From positions 12,507,828-12,571,827 of the forward strand of contig CM028378.1 in the NCBI GenBank assembly GCA_013146195.2: 64,000 nt of DNA, given 5' to 3'. Origin of the DNA: Codonopsis lanceolata (taxonomy: Eukaryota; Streptophyta; Magnoliopsida; Asterales; Campanulaceae). The position numbers and the translations under genes are program-made. How positions within the stretch are numbered: the stretch's first letter is position 1; every line of letters begins with the position of its first letter. Below are positions 57,124-64,000 of this stretch, piece by piece. Under the pieces are notes generated by a model, which had not been told where the DNA came from, did no database searches, and saw nothing but the letters and a program-made list of their open reading frames with translations.

Positions 57124-58790
57124 GAGATGTTCTGAAATCTAGAGAGAGAGAGAGAGAGAGATACTGTTTCCCTATTAAAAAAAAAAAAAAAAACCTTCTT
57201 CAAATTATATTCCTAGGGTAGGGAAATGATTTGCTTTGATGTCAAAAAAATAAATAAAAAATAAATCTTGGGCCATACTTGAAACGATTGTTGAATGTTA
57301 ATGATGACAAATTCGACACACTGCAATTTTGATCTATTACTCCTTCTTTCTTTTTTTTGTCAATTACTCTATAAAATAATTATCCTCTTTAAATCTTTCT
57401 TTAAAAAATACTTTTACCATTTTATCATTGTTTTTTCTATCCTACTTTAATTATAGTCATACTCAAGAAAATTAAAAAAAAAACAAATATTATTTATCTA
57501 GTACATCCTTAATTATTGTATTAAATAAATATATGTGTGGACAACTATCCCTTTTTTAAATTGACTAATTAAGTTACTTTCTTAATTACTTCTAATATTA
57601 TTTTTTTGATCAAACATCAATGGACAACATACTTATTCTATTTATATTCTTAACATTTTAATTCTCAACAAATAAGGTACTTATTTTTTTCGTAATAAAT
57701 ATGTTTAATCATTTTTTTTTAATCAATCACGTTTCATATTCCATTATCATAAAAATAATATGATTAATACATTTTCTACCAAAATTTTAGATTATATTGG
57801 ATATTTTATTATCAAAATTAATATTCTAATTTAGTTTTAAAAATATTATTTTAAAATATCAATTCAATTATTATAGCAAGTATTAAACTGGATATTGATT
57901 TCAATCAACTCAAAAATTAAAATTTTGAATCAATTATAAAGGTATGTAAAATATTTAAATATTAAAATACTATTTCATATTTATTATGATTTTACTATCC
58001 GATCATATTTTACTATTAAATCCTTTAAATTTAAATTTTATTTTTTTCCATAACCAATAAACATATATTTACTCAAAGTTTGGTAGACAAAAATATCCTT
58101 ACGATATTTTTTTATTATACTATATAATTTTAGTCATAAGATTAATTAATAAGGCTATTACAAAAAGTAAAAATAATAGTAGAATAACTATATTGTTCAT
58201 AAATGTTTGAATGAAAAAATAATGTTAAAATGTGATTATGAAAATAACTTGATTAGTAAACTTAAAATAAGCAAGCACTTAAGGGGTAATTTTGTTAAAA
58301 TATATATTTATTTAATGTAATAATTGAGAAAGTAATAGATAAACAAAAATTATAATGGAAATAATCTCTCTCTATTTATAATAAAATCCATTATTTTTTT
58401 TCTTAAACAGGTGTAACGAGTTAAAGGAGACTATAATTTGAAAACGGAGGAAGATTATTAATTGACTATTAGGTCAATTCATGTAAACGATGAAGAAGTC
58501 GTAAAGCATTAAAATCATCTTTTGAAAAAGGGACGATGCAAAGACACTAATCTAGATAACAATCAAGATGCATTGACGAATTTTGATACTAGTACCCCAC
58601 TACGAACAAAGATATCACAGGCTACATGTGAGAGATATGCATTGTTAATTAAGGAAATAAATTAAGGGCTAATTACCCAAATGTCCTTGTACTTTTCACA
58701 TTTTTCCGGATTAATCTCAAATGCCAAAAAATCGGCCCCTTACTAAACATTTGATACAACTGGTCCTTCCATCAAATTTATTACTCCCTT
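57124..58790. other. Highly AT-rich intergenic DNA
   Basis: No gene recognised. A (GA)n tract lies at 57140-57161 and a poly-A tract at 57177-57193. CTCCTTCTTTC near 57340 and GAAAACGGAGGAAG near 58440 could be the ends of a larger Stowaway-like element, but the match is weak. Confidence 0.5.
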
Positions 58791-58793
58791 CGT

Positions 58794-59042
58794 TTTATAA
58801 TTATTATCTTGTTTGACCTGATACATGGATTAAAAAAAATAGTTAATTTGATTATTAATATTGCAATAATGTGTATGGTTTCCTTTAAAACACATGAATA
58901 TGTAGCTGAAAATTAAAGTAAAAAGAAAAAGTACGTATAAAATAATAAAAGTGATGTCCTAAAAAGAAAACTTTCAAATAAAATTATGATTTTGAAATAA
59001 ACGAAAAATGAAAACAAGACAATAATTTTGGAGCGCAGGGAA
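58794..59042. mobile_element. Stowaway-like MITE
   Basis: TA-flanked, 249 bp. Left end CTCCCTTCGTTTTATAATTA, right end ACAATAATTTTGGAGCGCAG, with interior similarity (TTGTTTGACCTGATACATGG) to the RPT6-intron element. Confidence 0.75.
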
Positions 59043-59283
59043 TACTTTTTTACCGTTAAGTCAAATCACATGCTTCTCAAGTGATATTAACCGGGGGGTA
59101 AAATTAACAATTCACTCTATAATGTTCAGGAATCAGGAACCATTGGGTTATAACGAATTATTGCTAGGTTTGGTTTGACAATTAATTAACACACACAAAA
59201 AGAATAAAAAAAAAAATCAAAAGTTGTCATGGATTCCTCTGAATACGCGAATAAACCTCATCTTAAAAAATCAATAGCGACCA

Positions 59284-59490
59284 AGTGAAGGGACCCGACC
59301 CGACACCTCCCACATGAAAGGACACATGGAAGCCAACGCGATCTAGGGGGACCTACGCTCTGACCATACACACGGGCGTCGAAGACAACCACAGACCAAA
59401 TAGGCGACCATGGGCAAGTCGACCGAGGATCCTCAATATGCCAAGGATAATATGAAGACCGAGCATGATCGATCGGAACTCCCATCATCA
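59284..59490 (+). mobile_element. LTR fragment, gypsy-like
   Basis: Starts TGAAGGGACCCGACC, similar to the LTR at 55159, and keeps scattered related words. It is GC-rich within AT-rich surroundings. Only a fragment is present. Confidence 0.45.
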
Positions 59491-59827
59491 AGACAAACAT
59501 TTCTATCATCTATTTCATTTCTTTTATATTTACACTTTTACAATAATTTGTTTATGTTCCTATTTAAATTTAAATATTTGTTATTTTGTTATTTGGCGGT
59601 GAGCGGTGATGGTGTTTTGGTCGTAAATGTGTGTTGACTTAATGGTAAAAAACTAACAGTTTTGGACTGAATGACTAATTGCGTCAAAAGCTTTTGTACA
59701 AGGATCAATAAGGTTTTTTTTTTTTTTTGAAAAATGATGAATCTAGAAAATTCTGAAAAGTACATGACGATTTGGGTAATTCGCCCAAAAATTAAATATG
59801 TTCAATGTGAGAGACAAAAAATGACAA

Positions 59828-60032
59828 ATGATATTAAGAGGTCATGATATTATTACGACCTTTAGTATTAGAGTTGTTGGATGATTAAGTTGATAATAAT
59901 TTGGAATGTCTATGTTATTACTTTAAAAATAGCATACTTGATGTAACAATATAGAAATTTAAATAGATTTGATCTAACGACACTAACACTAAAACTTGTA
60001 ATAATATCATAAACTCTAGCTCATAATATCAT
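59828..60032. mobile_element. Fold-back MITE, copy 2
   Basis: 205 bp relative of 56468-56678, sharing GTTGGATGATTAAGTTGAT, the GATTTGATCTAACGACACTA segment and the inverted ends. Confidence 0.8.
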
Positions 60033-60039
60033 ATCTCAC

Positions 60040-60040
60040 A

Positions 60041-60095
<55 letters not shown>
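60040..60095. repeat. Poly-A plus (TA)n microsatellite
   Basis: About 19 A followed by about 36 bp of TA repeats. Confidence 0.95.
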
Positions 60096-60098
<3 letters not shown>

Positions 60099-60681
60099 AT
60101 TTTTACTCGTATTATGTCAGAATCTCGTAATAGAGGAATGAGATTTTTGTTCATGTATAGTACCAAATATTAGAATGAGGGAGAACATGAATGAGATTTC
60201 CTTTCTTCTCCTCCCATTCTTGCCATCCATGAAATAGAATTTTTAGAAAGTAACTTTAATTTAATTGTTTCAGAATTTTGAAAGAGTGAACCTAAATGCT
60301 ACACAAAAAACATTAAATACCACATTTATTTAAAATTTTAATTACTAATTAATCCTTTTATAAAAATGAGTTACAATTAACCCTAAACTCTAATTACTAA
60401 TTAATCCTTATCCTTTTATATAAAGGAGTTTCAATTAATAATAATTATCCTCCTATAAATATATGTCAAACCCTCATTTACAATTAACTTGTTCATTTCC
60501 AACAATTTATTTAATGAATTTCGATCCGAATAACAACGTTCATGATGATTCTTCGGATTCTTCTTTTACGGTAAATTGTTACCTACATTGTATTCAATAT
60601 ATGAGTGGCTATATTTTTTTCGATATTTAAAACCATGTTTAAAGATGGAAAAAACCTGAAGACGAAAGCGTTGAAGGTACG

Positions 60682-60915
60682 CCGAACATGGCGATTTTTT
60701 TTAACTTGGAGATTTTTTTTCACTTTTTTTTAACAACCTGGCGTTTTTTTCAATTTTTTTCAAAACTTGGCTATTTATTTCAATTTTTTTAAAACAACCT
60801 AGCGATTTTTTTCAAATTTTTTTTTAAAAAGCTGGCGATTTTTTTCAAAAAAAATAAATTAGGTGGCGATTTTTTTCAATTTCTTTTTTAAAAAAGTGAC
60901 GATTTTTTTTATAAG
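60682..60915. repeat. T-rich minisatellite, ~35 bp unit
   Basis: About six imperfect units of the form TGGCGATTTTTTTCAATTTT, spaced 30-45 bp, with variable T and A runs. Confidence 0.85.
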
Positions 60916-62135
60916 GGGAGTCCAGCGAAGAGTTCAATCAGTGGACCTTCCAGGGCGGCTGACTCAAAACTTACTGTCTGGTGGGGCAGAAACGGTGAAG
61001 GTTGTTGTGCTATAGCATGTACAAAAGAAAACAAGAAGATCAAACTACAAAGCTAGCAGCAAGGGAGACAGTGGCGCTTGCCAAACGAGGGCATTATCTT
61101 GATTAAAGAAGTAGGGGTGGAGTAACTCTAAGCTCAAGGTGTTTGCTAAAATGCTTGAATGAGTTATGGCTTCATGAGGTGTATAGGGTTTTAAACTGTG
61201 CTAAACTAGTAAACTTAAAACAGAACACCAATCCACAGCATCATTAATAAATATGTTTACATGCATCAACAAATTCAAATGCACAGTTGTATAAAGAAAG
61301 TGATTCAACAAAAAATGATTTTAATAAAATTAATGGCAAATATAACATTCAATGGAACTGGGTAAACATTAATGGATTACCTATTACAGCTTTGATTGAC
61401 ACTTTAGCAGTAAAACGGGAAAGAAAAAAAAACACTAGCACGCACACACAAACCCATTAAGAAAATCACATCTTTTGAATGAAATACAATTGAAAATCAA
61501 ACATATTAACTTGAAAGAGAAAATGCTAATGGGGAAAGGGGAAAGGGATTTCAATGTACCTGAGAGGGAAAATGAGGGAAGAAATTGGAGAGAAAGAGAC
61601 GCCGGCGAGGGAGAGAAATTGGAGAGAAAGAGACGCCGGTTTAGGTCATCACAGTGCGTGTGAAAAAGACAGTTTTTTTTTAAAATTATCATTATTGATT
61701 TGATTTAATTTAGTAAATGAGTGTTTTTTTAATGGAAGGAGGGCAGTTTGGTAAACAGAGTTATTTTAAAGTTTAGTTTTTTTCATTTAAAATAGGAGGA
61801 TAGTTTGCTAACTTAACATGTTAAATGATGTTGTTTCGATGTAACATTTAGGGGTTCTGTTTTGAAATAACTCACCAGGGACTACCACTTTACCACTTTA
61901 AAATTACAATGATATGAAAGATTAATGTTTATCATAAGTTTACACATTTGAGAATGTCACTCAACATTTATAGAACATCTTTAGAATTATAAATACAAAA
62001 TTTTATTTTAATGCTACTCGATTTCTGTTCTATACAAATGAGTTTGTATAGAAGAAGTTCATTGCATTTTCACAGCACAAAGCTCAAAATAATTATAAAA
62101 ATAATTTGCAATTATTTAAAAATAAAAGTTAGCAA
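60916..62135. other. Intergenic DNA, no recognised gene
   Basis: It contains a short GC-richer stretch (60920-61140) with a small ORF of unknown nature and a 31 bp direct repeat (GAGAAAGAGACGCCGG, near 61590 and 61621). Nothing else was recognised. Confidence 0.5.
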
Positions 62136-62138
62136 TAA

Positions 62139-62706
62139 GAGTAAGCCCAACGGTGGGTTTTAAAAAAATCTAAACCAAATCATCAATTGATTTTGAAAAA
62201 AAAAAGAATTAGCAGAAGAACACGACATTTCAGCAAATCTTCGAAACAGTCCCTCACCTAACGACATTATTTTGAGCCATAACCCATCAAAACAACGTCG
62301 TTTTGAATCTTGATGGGCGAATTTTGAAAAAAAAATGAAGCGGCCGACAGGGCTAACATGCTGCTTTACACGTGTCAAAGCCCTGGTCATGGTTGAGTTT
62401 TATATTTCTCTCCAGTTTAAGGGCAATTTTGATATTCAAAAATGTTTTTTTAAAACAAATAGTACACATTTTTATCTATAAATAAAACTTGGTTTGCCTC
62501 ATTTGGACACCAAACAATTTTTTTTTGTAAAATTTGAAGTTTATTTAAAGTTATTGGAAATAAAGATGGTGAGTTATGTTAATTTGTTGGATTTTGTGTC
62601 ATTATTGGGAAGATTTTTTGATTTTGAATCAAATGTGTATCTAATGAATAATTTTATTAGTTTTTAATGGTTGTGTTTGATTTTTGGGTTTTCATTATAC
62701 ATGCTC
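62139..62706. mobile_element. PIF/Harbinger-type MITE related to the element at 10325-13917
   Basis: 568 bp flanked by TAA (62136-62138 and 62707-62709), with inverted ends GAGTAAGCCCAACGG and ACATGCTC. Its last 140 bp (AAATAAAGATGGTG, TTGTTGGATTTTGTG, TCTAATGAATAATTTTATTA) closely follow 13740-13917 of the PIF/Harbinger element. Confidence 0.75.
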
Positions 62707-63091
62707 TAATCCTAAATGTAGTAAATAAATAAAATAAGGAAAGATTCTGTGAAATTAGGTAGTGTAAAAATCATAAAAATTGAATTTAAAATTATAAGTT
62801 TAATTATCTCTCATGATATAAAAAGACAAAATGCTTGGTAGGTAGGTGATGGAAATTTTGTTGTAAAACCACTGATCATATAGGGGCTTACTTAATACAA
62901 CACTTATAAAATGCTTAATACAACATTTTTAAAAAGTATTTAACAAAAATACCCTTTATGTAATTTAATTTTTTCATTAAATTTAATTTAACAAATTTTA
63001 AATTTAAAAAATATTTCAAACAAATGTTAAATTTTTATCTGTTAATTTATTTTTTAAATATTTAAATAAAAAAAATAAGAAAAAATAAAAG

Positions 63092-63310
63092 GTTTAGGGA
63101 CAGATTTTGTACCAGTCTAAATGGGGGGGGGGGGGATGGGTTAGGGACCGGTTTTGTACCAGTCCAAATGGGGGGATGGGTTAAGGATCGGTCTAGTAGC
63201 AGTCCAAATGAGGGGGTGTTGGGCTCGGTTGGGTGGCAGTCCAAATGTATGGGTTTGGGACTGGTTGGGTGGTGGTCCAAATAGGGGGGTCTGGGTTTGG
63301 GTCCACTAGG
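63092..63310. repeat. G-rich minisatellite, ~40 bp unit
   Basis: Five imperfect units containing CAGTCCAAATG followed by G runs and GGGACCGGTTTTGTAC-like text, including a run of 13 G at 63123-63135. The following DNA to 63500 stays G-rich. Confidence 0.85.
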
Positions 63311-63519
63311 GTGGCCGGCGCTGGGTTTGTGGTGGGGGGAAAGGATTGGGCTTGGGATTAGGGGAGGATCAGGCGTCCAAGGCAGAGGAATTGGGCTGGG
63401 CGCTAGGGACTGCCCAGCAACCATTCGTTGAGCTTGGGGTGGGCGGCGTGGCCCAAGCGGAAAGGGAGGGGGGTGGTGGCGGGGTTGGTTGGGTTTGGGC
63501 TGTTAGATGCGTTTAATTC

Positions 63520-64000
63520 TAAGGGTAACTTTGTTAATTTTTAAAAAGAGGGGGTGGTTATGTATTAAAACATTAAAGGAATTATTGTGTATAAAAAATC
63601 ATTCGTTTTTTTTCCTTTTGTTTTTACTTAGACTTTTTAGTTAATTTATTTTTTTGATAATTTGAAAAAGGAATTATTTTGTATAAATATTAATAATTGT
63701 TATTAATTACCATATTTTGTTAAATATTATTTATGATATATTATTTTAATTTAACTTTTTTATAATTTGAAAAAAAGGAATAATTGTGTACCCCATATTA
63801 ATAATTGTTTATAATTACCATATGTTGTTAATAAATGTTAAAAATCATTTTAAATTACTTTCATTTAAAATTAGATTCAATTGTTAAATAAAAATTGTGT
63901 CCTTGTTTTATGTTACCAGTTAATGTTACATTGTTAAATTTTAATAATTGTTAATAATTATATTCTTTTAATTTTTTTTTATAATTTGAAAAAAAGGAAT
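63520..64000. other. AT-rich end of window
   Basis: Repeated TTAATAATTGTTAATAATTA-like words and GAATTATTGTGTA phrases, with no recognisable gene or complete element. Confidence 0.5.

Noticed and set aside
63062..63424. 120-codon proline-rich minus-strand ORF
   Set aside because: It is the translation of the G-rich minisatellite on the other strand.

Overview
This is plant nuclear DNA, most likely from a eudicot. It is AT-rich, its genes have many short exons with GT-AG introns, and most of the length is transposon debris (Stowaway, Tourist, hAT, Mutator-like, PIF/Harbinger, SINE and Ty3/gypsy). No bacterial, organellar or viral gene was seen. Two 100-base runs of N (10225-10324 and 42397-42496) are assembly gaps.

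Layout. (1) 1-10224 and 18629-30224 are two copies of one segment in direct orientation. Each carries the gene for the 26S proteasome AAA-ATPase RPT6. Copy A (526-7463) lacks exon 1 only because the window begins inside intron 1. Copy B (18328-26472) has all nine exons. The coding exons differ by one synonymous base, so the duplication is recent or has been homogenised. Both copies have an intron 8 of about 3.6-4 kb filled with nested transposons. (2) 10225-18277 separates the copies. It holds a decayed PIF/Harbinger transposon (gap to 13917), AT-rich DNA, a TIR element (15236-15938) and the 5' region of RPT6 copy B. (3) 30553-33685 is a BOR4-like borate transporter gene with every exon still recognisable but several frameshifts and stops: a pseudogene. 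(4) 34145-42396 is a transposon field with at least three Mutator-like elements carrying 9-10 bp target duplications. One of them (38683-40225) contains a decayed glutaredoxin sequence. A fragment of an exopolyphosphatase (Ppx/GppA) gene lies at 35461-35740. (5) 42497-56035 is nested Ty3/gypsy (Tat/Ogre-like) debris: a ~172 bp tandem repeat, a gag zinc-knuckle fragment, an antisense ORF split by a second LTR, a SINE inside that LTR, and a 3' LTR. (6) 56036-64000 is AT-rich DNA with MITEs, microsatellites and minisatellites and no recognisable gene.

Function. The only apparently functional genes are the two RPT6 copies, whose product is one of the six ATPases in the base ring of the 19S regulatory particle. 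The 5' end of copy B is unusual. The conventional-looking ATG (18278) is out of frame with the RPT6 reading frame, and its short ORF ends in a TGA that overlaps the first in-frame ATG (18328). The BOR4-like gene probably no longer makes a full transporter. Shared and private transposon insertions give a relative chronology for the duplication.
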